Shown here: positions 8,012 through 17,252 of the stretch, piece after piece
Numbering within the stretch: position 1 is the first letter of the stretch
Layout of the letters: each line of letters starts with the position of its first letter
Assembly (NCBI GenBank): GCA_964200075.2
Contig: CAXNAA020000405.1
Coordinates: forward strand, 1-21,583
Source: Sphacelaria rigidula
Taxonomy: Eukaryota; Phaeophyceae; Sphacelariales
Length of the DNA stretch: 21,583 nt
Reading direction: 5' to 3'
Translations under genes and position numbers: made by a program
Notes under the pieces: model-generated
The model's database searches: none
What the model was told of the DNA's origin: nothing
Seen by the model: only the letters and a program-made list of their open reading frames with translations

Positions 8012-8392
8012 TCAGTTTTCGTTGATTTCGACATCATTCATCGCAACTTTAATAGAGGCTCGTCTGGGTGGGCTGGTGTCATGAGATGGAGAAGCGGTCG
8101 TAGTCTCCCCTTCCCAGACCCGTGGGTCACGTGGTTTGTGCATATCAAGGGTCTCCACTAGCAGCATAATCATCGAGATTTTAAGATCTCGGGTCTGACC
8201 AGTAGGCAGATCAGATAAATGTCCCCCAGGCCCAAGAAGCGGAATCGCCTCGGTCGGGGATGGAGGCTCGATGAAGGCAGGTGGGGTCCCCACCCCACCT
8301 TGCCCACTCTTCTGAGCTTGAACATTCTTCTGTATCAATCGCTTCTGGCGATTTGGTGGGTGCGAGTGAGAGCTAGGAGCGAGTACAATCAA
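8012..8392 (-). pseudogene. Minus-strand frame across the right direct repeat (unknown protein)
   Basis: The frame is open for 126 codons with coding-like codon choice. It starts at a TTG after an upstream stop, so no good start is visible. It crosses the direct repeat and contains SDLPTGQTRDLKIS and VETLDMHKPRDPRVWEG. The left repeat encodes a matching peptide on its minus strand before a stop. Differences between the copies include both silent and replacement changes. This may be the true coding strand of the duplicated segment, which would argue against a simple LTR. No family is recognised. Confidence 0.3.
8077..8222. repeat. Right direct terminal repeat
   Basis: A gap-free match to 5084-5229 with 18-19 substitutions. 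Sequence outside the repeats differs on both sides, which fixes the repeat length at 146 bp. Confidence 0.7.
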
Positions 8393-8566
8393 ACAAAGCT
8401 ACAACACGATTGAGCTTCCTGTCTAATCAATAGGCACGTACACCTACCGCGTAGACTGAAAATATGGAAGAGAAGTACAGAGTGTCATATACTATTTGTT
8501 AATAATTAACTTTATTGGGGATCGCTTCGTGCGGGTACACAAGAGAGTGGTATCCCGCCCCGTCTC
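8223..8566. other. Spacer right of the direct-repeat element
   Basis: Apart from the start of the minus-strand frame (to 8392) nothing is recognised. A short AT-rich stretch (TTAATAATTAAC) lies near 8500. Confidence 0.4.
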
Positions 8567-8810
8567 CATTACATAGCCCCCCTACGAGAAGGGGCTGGTT
8601 TGAGGGGGCATAATCGACATGCGGATACAAAAGCAAAACCCGAGCACACCGAGCAACAGGAAACTCCCACGCGCAGAATCGTTCACGCTAATGTCGACCA
8701 TATGAAGCGCTTCATCGTGCAGTCTAAAAGCCAGCCATCATGCGCTGTATGACCACTTTTTTCGTAACAGTGTCAGGGTTGGTTCGGAGGGGGAACTATC
8801 GCGGAATCAC
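8567..8810 (+). mobile_element. MITE-like element, family A, copy 3
   Basis: The left end carries ACATAGCCCCCCTA and the right end GGGGGAACTATCGCGG, an imperfect terminal inverted repeat. The interior follows copy 1 (reverse orientation) along its length, including ACCATATGAAGCGCTTCATC and GCGCTGTATGACCACTTTTT, at roughly 70% identity. A further lone terminus of the same type (GGGGGGCTATCGAGG) is at about 8943-8957. Confidence 0.55.
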
Positions 8811-9661
8811 TCGTTTGATAAAGCAGGCCTTGGAATTTATCAAGCTACAACCTATTTTGAAGAATGAAGATGAAACTATTATGGTTTCAGAAACACCTCA
8901 CATGTAGATTTTGCCTTGGTCCCCCTGACACTCTCCTGACGGGGGGCTATCGAGGCTTCACTCCCGAGAAGGTTTTATGAGGGTCATGCCATAAAACATG
9001 TGTCCACTAATATGTCATCGCGCTACCATAGCTGAAGCAGTGTTTCTAATAGGGGTGAGGGCGCATAGCTGCACGCTACCACTCCGTACCTGAATTTTTC
9101 TCTCTGCTTTTCATTTCGTTGTTAACCGTTTGCCTGCGAGAGTAGGTCACCTACTGAATCGGCATCAACATTCACTTGCCAAAAGCATGCGTGATCTAGA
9201 TGGACTACCCGCGCCGCGGTCTAAGGAGGGTTAATACGTTCATTTTTTACCCGGCGGGTTCAATGTCATCAGATTGTTGCTCAGTGACCAACGGTGTCTA
9301 AGGCGGCCTGGAAAAAATTCCCGACCTCAAGACTTTGGAACAGAGGAAGGAAAGGATGGAAGGACAACATGATAGCTTGAGAGGCGAAGAGAGTTTATCC
9401 ATGTAAGCACGACGGACTTGAACAAATGGAATCGCCAGAGGACGAGAAAACTAAGTTGATTTCACCACGTTGAATCCCCCCTCCTTCCACATTACTGATA
9501 CCCTGAATCTGGTTCGTTGAAGTCTTACGACTTTTGAAGAGTATATCCAACTCGTTGAGGAGTTTTCTATCTATCTGCGTTCAAACGTGTTAAACCGTTA
9601 CCGTTCCTGGCGTTGATGTGATTCAGCAAAGTTTGTCTCGTGTGCCCCCACGAAATAAAGT
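8811..9661. other. Spacer without open frames
   Basis: There are no long open frames on either strand. Apart from a lone family A terminus near 8943 and an A/G-rich stretch near 9345-9400 nothing is recognised. Confidence 0.5.
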
Positions 9662-10630
9662 AGTGATAGCTCTTCCACCGCGTTGACCGCCGTCCCGGTT
9701 GTTTGTATCCAGGAGTCAGCATCCAGGCGAAGAATTTTGATCAGCGTTTTACTCTGTTTCCCACGAGGGCGCGGTGTCGACAACGGTATGAGGACGGTTC
9801 TCAACGTCCGTAACTCTGGCCTCGTCCCTACACCCAAGAGATCGACACATGTTGCACCTGTTGAGTGGATTGGCATTGACGGTGGTTTTTGATGTACAAG
9901 GATCACACGGCCGGTACGTCGGAACCTTCTGGTGTACATCAACATCGACAAGCACAACAGTTACCGCGCTACCTTTGCACATCCGTCGTATTCATGTGTG
10001 CGGGATGCCATAACAGGACGTTGTGCCTCGTATGTGATGCCTACAGCAAACTCGCAGGCTACGTGGTGTGTACACGAAAGGGTACATTACACCCAGCGAG
10101 GTTGGCGCTCGCTCGTGACTATGATGGCAGGGATTGACGAATAACTTACATGCCATAAGAACTGTTTCATCGAACTGATATATGTGGCACGCACATAGCA
10201 TTTATAACTGTTATGACTGGCCCAAGGCGTCTGAGGCATCCGATATCCTAGGTTGACTTCACGAGATACTTTCCTCGTGACATCGGCCTCTGTCAGATTT
10301 GTCGAAGAGACGGGCGTCCGGTTTCGTGTGGTTCAGGTCCCCCCTCCATTTTCAAGATTCATGTACGTGGGAACTAGCGTGGCGCAATATTGAAGACGTC
10401 TAGACGCGAAAACTTCGAGTGCTGTGAGCACAACGCATTGCAGGCAAAGTATTCTGAACGCAAAATACGATGGAGGTAGGCGTGCGGGTGCACGCTCGTT
10501 CCGCTTGGGCATGGAGTATCTGACAGATCTGTCACGAGTTGTGGTGACGATGAAGTTTCGAAGGACCCAAGTATCGTGCCGATTTCAATGCAGCCAAGTT
10601 CACGAGGGTTTCCCGGCAGCGAGCGTGTAG
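9662..10630 (+). pseudogene. Decayed reading frame of unknown family
   Basis: A single + frame (codons from 9662) has coding-like, C/G-ending codons over four open blocks: 9662-9889, 9893-10141, 10235-10390 and 10394-10627. Stops lie at 9890, 10142, 10196, 10205, 10214, 10232, 10391 and 10628. Protein-like segments include LLVYINIDKHNSYRATFAHP, VRFVEETGVRFRVVQV and MEYLTDLSRVVVTMKFRR. All blocks share one frame without frameshifts, as expected for decay by substitution. No domain is recognised. Chance cannot be fully excluded because stop depletion is about two-fold only. Confidence 0.35.
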
Positions 10631-11504
10631 TACTGTACCCTCGTAGGGCAAACAAGAGAGCCGGCGAGACCCCATCGATCGCAGATCTGAGTATACAGTA
10701 GATGCACACGATCGGCATTCTTGACACATGAAAACTAATAACGGCGATTACTGTCTCAAACTACAGAATCACGATAATTGCCAATTGCCGGGTAATTTAC
10801 AAGTTTCATATACAATACAGTACTACTGCACGACCACCGTCCGTTGTGGTCAACTGTACAGCACACTCTATTTTGTATGTTGTTGCGGAATAAGTTGAGT
10901 GATCCTGCCCATGCTTTTCACCAAAGATTATCGCCGGACACATTTTATGGGTATACAGGTTTTTCAGCTGTCATTTCTCTGTGATGCCTGCTGCATGCAG
11001 TACCTGTCAAACGATACTTGCTGCAGCTTACCTCGCAATTCTCTCTATTTTTGTGGTATCAGACAAGTCTCTCTGTGGGGTGCTGTAAAATGTCCAATAC
11101 GTGTGTTGGCGATTTTTCCTGTTTGGGGTTCAAAAAGTGGGTCAAACGTCCTAAAAGTGAACAATCTGTGGGCCAAAAATCTCTGTGCCATAATATCCGG
11201 CCTCTCAGACTGAAACCGAACGTAATTATATTTATATTTCTTTTTCATTTGACCGCAAGGCTTGATGGCCATCTGCTGTTACACCCGCATCGTCTTCCCC
11301 TCGTCGAAAAAACAGGACCAAACAACAAAAATACACACCAAACGCCCATGTCCCGCAAAATTGACTTACTGTAATATTCAGTAGCACCGTTGTAAACGTA
11401 CACACCAGAAAGGGCAACTTCGTGTTTTAAGGCGCGATTAGCAGGCCAACACCTCCGCACCACTAGAAGCAAAATACGTTCACGTCCGCCCCGTACTTCC
11501 CTGC
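10631..11504. other. Spacer, AT-richer
   Basis: Overlapping open frames on both strands lack consistent codon bias or family signal. No repeat of note was identified. Confidence 0.4.
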
Positions 11505-11960
11505 TGTGTGAAGCTGTACTCTACTACACTGTACTGCGCTATACGGTGCTTTGCTGCTCTGATCTGCTGTGATGAAGCACCACTGTTATACGATGTCCAG
11601 CATGTACCACTACTCTCTGTGCTGTACTGCATCACCACTCACAGCCGTCCCATACCCCAGCACACATGCTGTTGCACTACTGTCTGTAGTACACTTTAGC
11701 AGAGTGTGCTAAGAAGATGGGATACGGACTACCTTCAACATAACGCATGTGCGAAGTACAGTGTGCCTAGATATCGCACTGCACTCCACCGTGCTGTGTC
11801 GTACTGTGAGAATGCTGCCCATGCTCTGACTGTTCTCGTGTACTCTGCGGTGAGGCACCGTGATTTGCAGTGGGTGTGGGTACATGAAAGCTGTGCGGTA
11901 GAAGCAAGATCGCGAGCATTAAAGCAAAGTGAATGCGCTACTGTAAAATGGTGAGAACAG
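11505..11960. repeat. Cryptic simple-sequence region rich in CTGTACT/CTGCTGT words
   Basis: The words CTGTACT, ACTACTGT, GCTGTACTGC and GTACT recur at irregular spacing without a fixed period, giving slippage-derived low complexity. The short open frames over it follow from that composition. Confidence 0.4.
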
Positions 11961-12047
11961 CTCTAACTGCGATGGTGCCAAGCCACTACTTCGATTGCGT
12001 CAGCAGGTGGAATGCATTGCAGTGCGTTACCCAACTCTCTTTGGCGC

Positions 12048-12088
12048 GGGGGGTGGGGGGAAGGAGGGGGGCGGGGGGGGGGGAGGGC
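12048..12088 (+). other. G-rich tract with G-quadruplex potential
   Basis: The tract contains more than four runs of at least three G, separated by one to three bases (GGGGGG T GGGGGG AA GG A GGGGGG C G-run A GGG). It lies about 1.65 kb upstream of the RING gene ATG. Quadruplex formation is an inference. Confidence 0.5.
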
Positions 12089-12945
12089 AGTCCCGCTGGT
12101 TATTGTGCACTGGTGTCAAGCTGCTGTCGTACTATTGTTTGCCCTCCGTGTTTTAAACGGCTGTAACAACACAAAATTCCTCCGCGTTTTATTACGCCGC
12201 GTTTCAGATACCCAGCGAAACCGTTAGTCGAGGGTCCCCGAAAATTTGGCTCTGCAGTATATTTTTGGCTGAGAGGAGAATAGATGATCGATCACCCTAG
12301 CACCCGCACGAGAGAGATAAACCCGGGCGTGTGCACAAACACACAAGCAGTAAGTGCGTCTCATCAGCACAGGTGAACAGCTCTCGACCAGCGAAGACCT
12401 TCGGATTATTGCACGATTGGGGGTGAGAAGCAAGTTGCGAAGCTGACTACCTCCGGGAAGCGTTGGTGTGTGGTGAGTTCCTCCCCTCTGTCGCTGGTTT
12501 GTGACGCTGCTGTCAGGGCACAGAAGTTGCGATACAGAAATTCGTGGGGGTTTCGCGATACGAGGAAGCGTTAGGTGCTCGTGGCGCACAGGATGCACCA
12601 GGATGCTTGCTGAGATCGTCTCCATGTGTGCGTCTCTGTCTTTCCGGCTTGCTCTCATTTTGTTGGTTTTTTCGTCTGTCTGTCTGTTCATCTGTCTTGT
12701 CTTTCTGTAATTGTCACTCGCGATATCCCCCACTCTTGTCCTGAGGGCATTCTCTAGCGACAGTTCTGTGAGAGGAGAGGAAGTTGGCGATGGGTCGGGT
12801 GTTTGGCTAGTCATGTTATCAAAACGCCGCAAAAAATATGTGACCATTTACTGCAAGTTCGTCCTCACCAGTGCGTCTGTCGTTGCGGAGTGTTTGCTGC
12901 ACTATACCCTGTAGCCCCCCCCCTCTAGGCATTCCTGCGCTGGGT
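12089..12945 (+). other. A-poor T/C-rich upstream flank of the RING gene
   Basis: The + strand is poor in A with CTGT and TTTCTG runs (near 12670-12710). That also explains the 207-codon open frame on the minus strand (12224-12847), because reverse-strand stop codons need TTA, CTA or TCA. This may be promoter, 5'UTR or intron sequence of the downstream gene. No clear TATA box was found. Confidence 0.35.
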
Positions 12946-13049
12946 ATGCATTTGGCACGTTCGGTGCTCGACTGTGAGCGCGAAAAAGGAAAATCCCAAC
13001 CTCTCGTACTGTACTGTATCGACTCTGCTTTGTTCGATGTGCATAATCT
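12946..13049 (+). CDS. Possible upstream first exon of the RING gene
   Basis: An ATG at 12946 opens a frame to a GTAAGT donor at 13050-13055. Joining position 13049 to the acceptor after 13720 keeps the frame open and enters the RING protein frame exactly, adding about 38 residues before Met 13731. Without splicing the frame ends at TAA 13051-13053. The in-phase join has a one-in-three chance of being accidental. The extension has no recognised signal peptide. Confidence 0.22.
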
Positions 13050-13720
13050 GTAAGTGGAGTCAGTAAGACAGTATATTCAAAGAAGAAAAAAACATGGGTG
13101 AACAGCAAATTTGTTCCGCGCGCCCTCCTTGGAAGTAACTGGCTTGCCAGTTCGAGTAGCGCTTCATGTAGACCCATTTGGTTGGGTCGAGGCGACTGTG
13201 CTCGTGCTCACTTCCCTGTCAACTGTACGCGGCATTGTTTTTTCGCGACAGGCTGCTTTGAGCATGCGGGATCAAGTTAGCTGCCTCTGGTGGATATCTG
13301 TACTGTTGTACATGACCCCATCAATAATTGCGCGAGTTTTATTCTCTGGGAACAGGTGGCAGTCTACGGTTCAATTACGCGGACCCCTGAACCGACGTGA
13401 CAATCCATGAAAAGCCTCGAATGTCAAGATATACTCTATACTTTCGATGTGTATACATGTGCGCCCACGGAGGTCGAAGACAGACCCTGCGCAGGGTACG
13501 GCGGTGTCGAGCCGTGCAAAAGTGGAAAAGTGTGGACCCTCTTCAGTGTGCATATCTTCGTGACGCCGCCGCCGCCTTCACTTCTTGAAAAGCGCGATTC
13601 AGGCTACTCGTACGTCTAATAGATTGCGTACCCCCCCCGGCCCCGCCACCTCCCTTCCCCGCCCGCCCTCCCACCCCATACCCCCCCCGCCATCCTATCT
13701 ACTTTAGTCTGTGACTACAG
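13050..13720 (+). other. Possible intron in the 5' part of the RING gene
   Basis: Donor GTAAGT at 13050 and acceptor CTACAG ending at 13720 are preceded by a long C/T-rich tract (13631-13709). The 671-bp length is normal for brown-algal introns. It could also be a 5'UTR intron with translation starting at 13731. Confidence 0.3.
13631..13692 (-). promoter_or_regulatory. C-rich tract just upstream of the RING gene
   Basis: Repeated C runs (C8, CCCCGCC, CCCTTCCCCGCCCGCCC, CCCC, C9) end about 40 nt before the ATG. The opposite strand has quadruplex potential. It may act as a promoter or 5'UTR element, or as the pyrimidine tract of the acceptor at 13720. No protein-binding site can be named. Confidence 0.4.
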
Positions 13721-13730
13721 CAATCAGATC

Positions 13731-15374
13731 ATGGCTGCTGCTGATTTCTCCTTCCACGCGGGGATGGAATTATTCGAGCCGGGCCTCGTAGACCTGGAAC
13801 CCGCGATGCCTCCGCTGCACCCGCTGCGGCGCTCGCTTTCCCCCCTGCCAACCCGACGACACCCGCGACATCTGTCCGTAGACGAAGGGCAGGAAGCAGA
13901 GACCGTGCTCGGGGAAGACGGCGAGGAGCTGGCTTTGCCAAGGTCTCTCAATTATCGAGGAGGCATCGTGGGAGCGGCTGGAAGGCGGGTCGCTGCTAGC
14001 GCCGAGCCCGCGGCGGCAGCGGGAGTGGCAGAACAGCCCGGGGGTCCGCTCGGCGGCGACGACAGCTTCTCCGCTGTGTCCGCTGCCGCCGCCAGCGCCG
14101 CCGATGGCATGCCGCTATTCGATGATGGTGTGTCCTCGGCAACATCGGAGGATGTGGATGACGATGTGTCTGCCCCACCGGCGCCAATGACGCCGGCAAC
14201 TGTGAACGGAAGTGCAAGGTCGATGGGTATGGGCATCATGGGGGCCCTCGTGGGAGAACGACGGGCACGCGGCGGCGCCGGTGTTAGAGATGAAATGGCC
14301 GAGAGCAGCAGGAGACGTACATTTGGCGGCGGTGGGATTGATCATGGTGTTGATGCCACGGCAAATACTGACGGCGGCAGCATCCACAGGGTACGCAGCG
14401 TTAGCAACGTCAGTAGCACCGACAGTGCAATCAGCGCAGTTAGTAGCAGCGCCGTCCTAGGCATAGAGCGGGAACAGCAGCAGCGATCAAGAAGGCGTGG
14501 GGTGTCGCTAGGTGGTGGAGGTGGGGGTAGCAATGGGTTCGTGCGGTCGGGGCTTTCGCGCAAATTTGTCCGCAGCCTGATCCGACACCTGAACCTCCGG
14601 GCAGACTCGCGGCAGCGGGAAGACCTCCGATCAATGGTTGAAACACTCAAGTGCGTCGCCAATCAACCGGGAGTCGACATGAAGCAAGAGCTCAAGCGCG
14701 AGGCCGTTTCACTCCTGGGACCTGAACTCGCGCGTGAGGCATTTGAGGCTTCGCTCTCGGAAACACGCACCGAGTTTCTGCGCCAGCGCACTGTGGCCGC
14801 CGCGTCGGCCGCCGCCGCGGAGGCGGCGGCCGCAACTACCGCGATCGGCGGAGGTCAAGCGGCCGCGGCAGCCGCAGCCGCAGCCGCAGCCGCAGCAGCC
14901 GCCAGCCAGCAGCGCGGACTATCACCAGTATCAGGTGGAGCAACTGCGGGCATGAGTGAGGAGAATGGGGACGGGAGGGTCGGGGGGGTGCCGCCGGGGG
15001 TACAGGGGCGGCCCAGAGGAGCTCATCCGCACCCCCGGAAGCGGAAGAGCACAGGTGGGCGGAGGGATAGCTTAGACAGCGATGGCGAAGAGGTTGGTGG
15101 ACTGATCGGCGGAGTGACCGGCTCTGTTCCATTTCACCTCATGCCGGCGGAGGAGGTAGAGCAGAGGCTCAAGGCGCTGCACAAGGGCCCCGCGCACCAG
15201 GACTTCCACTTGTGCTGCGTGTGCATGGACCGGTCGCGCGACGCTGCGATAATCCACGGGAAGACGGCTCACCAGGCGGCCTGCTATGACTGCGCCACGG
15301 AGATGTTCGAACAGGGCCTACCTTGCCCTTGTTGCCGGCAGCCGATCGCTTTTGTCGTCAGGAACTACCTCTAG
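13731..15374 (+). CDS. MDM2-type C2H2C4 RING finger protein, putative E3 ubiquitin ligase (547 aa)
   Basis: This is the best-supported gene. The C-terminal RING has ligands C495, C498, H509, H514, C518, C521, C532 and C535. Spacing is identical to MDM2 (C438 to C478), with the HGKT loop, the CRQPI motif and the tail tyrosine (Y546, equivalent to MDM2 Y489) retained. By analogy it should transfer ubiquitin from an E2 to a substrate, probably as a RING dimer with its tail contributing. A predicted helical, charged region spans about 270-350. Other parts look disordered: acidic 131-147, poly-Gly near 260, poly-Ala 377-391, and a basic RKRK at 436-439 that may be a nuclear signal. The p53-binding SWIB domain and RanBP2 zinc finger of animal MDM2 are absent. 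ATG 13731 has G at +4 and a stop lies upstream at 13620; a spliced start at 12946 is possible. No gene name is justified. Confidence 0.92.
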   Translation: MAAADFSFHAGMELFEPGLVDLEPAMPPLHPLRRSLSPLPTRRHPRHLSVDEGQEAETVLGEDGEELALPRSLNYRGGIVGAAGRRVAASAEPAAAAGVAEQPGGPLGGDDSFSAVSAAAASAADGMPLFDDGVSSATSEDVDDDVSAPPAPMTPATVNGSARSMGMGIMGALVGERRARGGAGVRDEMAESSRRRTFGGGGIDHGVDATANTDGGSIHRVRSVSNVSSTDSAISAVSSSAVLGIEREQQQRSRRRGVSLGGGGGGSNGFVRSGLSRKFVRSLIRHLNLRADSRQREDLRSMVETLKCVANQPGVDMKQELKREAVSLLGPELAREAFEASLSETRTEFLRQRTVAAASAAAAEAAAATTAIGGGQAAAAAAAAAAAAAAASQQRGLSPVSGGATAGMSEENGDGRVGGVPPGVQGRPRGAHPHPRKRKSTGGRRDSLDSDGEEVGGLIGGVTGSVPFHLMPAEEVEQRLKALHKGPAHQDFHLCCVCMDRSRDAAIIHGKTAHQAACYDCATEMFEQGLPCPCCRQPIAFVVRNYL

Positions 15375-17110
15375 CTCGCGCGCGTCCGGTGGGTGGTCGG
15401 CATAAGCGGCGTAGAAATAGCAAAGGTGCTGCACTCCTAGGCGTTTGCCGGGGAGTTTGCACTGAAAGGCAGTCGCTTGCACGCGTGCGACACGACGATC
15501 CGGACGGGATCCCCCGTCCCTGTCCCTGTCTCCGCCCCCCCCGTCCCCTCCCCGCGCGCGCGCATGTGGTTGTTCATCGACTTTTTGCTCGAACATTTTG
15601 GTAAATTACCACCATAGAAAAATCAAGTGTTGAAGAGCATGTGGTTTGATAGATGCACATGCACGGAAAGAGGAAATGAGGGCTGATCATCAAAAGTGAG
15701 GAGTGGGGGACACCTTTTTAGCTGTGATAATTTAACGTTCAACCAAACGCGTTTCGTTCGCCTGGTTGCATGATGGGGTGATGTCGGGATATCGATGTTG
15801 GTGACAAACTTTAATAGTTGACTAGTGATCATTTTGCAGGTGTGTGTGGGTGCGTGTTTGGCGGAGTCCACGTGGACAGGACGGCAGGGACATTCCACCG
15901 CTCCTTGAAATGCTTTTCTCCGTGAATTATTCACGGTTTGAAAAACGTTGGGTGTTGCTCCGACGGGGGGATTGGATGCCTTTATTTTTTTCCTGGAGAG
16001 GCATGAGCAGGACCGTCGTTGCACCATGTGCTGTAGTGTTGCGTGTTGTTTGTTGTGAGATTGGACTCGCGCACGTAGCGTATTAATCAGGCGGTTGTTC
16101 TTGCTGCTTGCTGAAGTTGAAGGGTGACATATTCGAGTGGGGGGTGGGGGGCGGGGGAGGTTGCGACCTGCTTTGCGTTGGTTGTACCTGGTTGTCGTGT
16201 GGATGGTTTCAGTTACAAGCGTTTCGTGTTTTTTTTGGTGGCACTGATTTGTTCTTGCGGAGTGCGTGTCGTCCCGTTCTTGGAGAAGAAAACAAACTGA
16301 ACATGATTTCGAGACTCGTGCAGGAAAAGCCCGGCCCGGTTTTGAACGATAGGCGGACCGGACCAATCAGTGCTCTCTTCCGCGTCTGTGTGTACACAGA
16401 CGCACACGTGCAGTTTCTCTTTTTATTTGGCGTCCTGGTCATTGGGAGGGAGAGGGAAAGGAGGGCCTTGAGGTCCCTGACGTACAGTATAACAGATTGT
16501 TCGAGGTAGCTCAATATATGAGAATCCAATCTTCCAGTGCCGTGGAGTGAACATAGCAGCTGTGGGGGGTGGTATTGGGGGTTTAGGCATTTCTATACAT
16601 ACAAGAGATAGCGCGTGGGCACGAGATATGATGTTGCCGCAATAATGCGAACGTGTTTTTTAGTATTTTTCAAAGATGATAGCAGTGGAGATGCGAAATG
16701 TATACAGGTGTCGAGGACGGGGGGGGGGATGATGGCACAGCGATCTTCACCTGAATTTAGCTAATCTGAGTCGCTCGCGTGATGTTGGTGGCGAGACATT
16801 GCTCGTTCGTGGATGGTTCTTGTGATTTGCGCAAGCAACGTCGTTGGCCGTGGCCGTTGCCGTGGATGGCAGCTGCGGACCTTTATGTCGAGGGCCTGTT
16901 TGTTTGTTTATTCTCGAAGAAGGTGGAGGAGGAATTTTGTTCGACATACGAGTATATATATTTTCTTGAGAGCTAGAACGAGAGATACGTGGCCGTATCA
17001 TAGATAGTGAGCGCGTCTTTTTACCTGAGGACCATATCGGAAACAACGAACCGAATGGACCCAAATAGTATAGTGATCGTGGTGGCTGTTTTTCCTCAAA
17101 CCGCTCGCGG
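15375..17110 (+). other. G/T-rich 3' flank, possible long 3'UTR of the RING gene
   Basis: The + strand is G/T-rich and A-poor, with GTGTGTGGGTGCGTG-type stretches. C-rich runs follow the stop (about 15525-15560) and a G-quadruplex-prone tract lies at 16139-16160. Long 3'UTRs are known in brown algae, so this is plausibly transcribed. No AATAAA in a convincing position was found. The 247-codon minus-strand frame at 15623-16366 is explained by the composition and is not called. Confidence 0.4.
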
Positions 17111-17134
17111 TGGAATTGGATATCAGAGATAGCT

Positions 17135-17212
17135 GGGGAAGGATCGCGATGAAAGCGTCGGAAACAGTTTTTGGGTTGTCGGTCCGTGTATGTGCTAGCG
17201 TCGCCGTCGTCG

Positions 17213-17252
<40 letters not shown>

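Larger units (their letters stand above)
5084..8222 (+). mobile_element. Decayed retroelement-like unit with direct terminal repeats (~3.1 kb)
   Basis: The unit is bounded by two 146-bp direct repeats (5084-5229 and 8077-8222) about 87% identical by my hand count. Between them are Ala/Pro/Ser-rich + strand frames broken by stops and two sets of inverted internal duplications. Direct terminal repeats around a gag-like region suggest an LTR-type or other retroelement, probably non-autonomous or truncated. No reverse transcriptase, integrase or protease is recognisable. There is no convincing target duplication, so the true ends could lie elsewhere. A TGGTATCA similar to initiator-Met primer-binding sites occurs near 5318-5326 but is about 90 nt from the repeat. 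Confidence 0.45.

Noticed and set aside
12224-12847. 207-codon open frame on the minus strand
   Set aside because: The + strand is A-poor and T/C-rich, which suppresses minus-strand stops. There is no domain and no supporting promoter.
13366-13376. GGTTCAATTAC resembling a tRNA B box
   Set aside because: No A box, cloverleaf or paired acceptor stem could be found around it.
14341-14662. Minus-strand frames opposite the RING gene
   Set aside because: Shadows of the GC-rich, biased codons of the + strand gene.
15623-16366. 247-codon open frame on the minus strand
   Set aside because: It lies opposite G/T-rich, A-poor sequence, where reverse-strand stops are rare. The product is low in typical protein features and sits in the probable 3'UTR of the RING gene.
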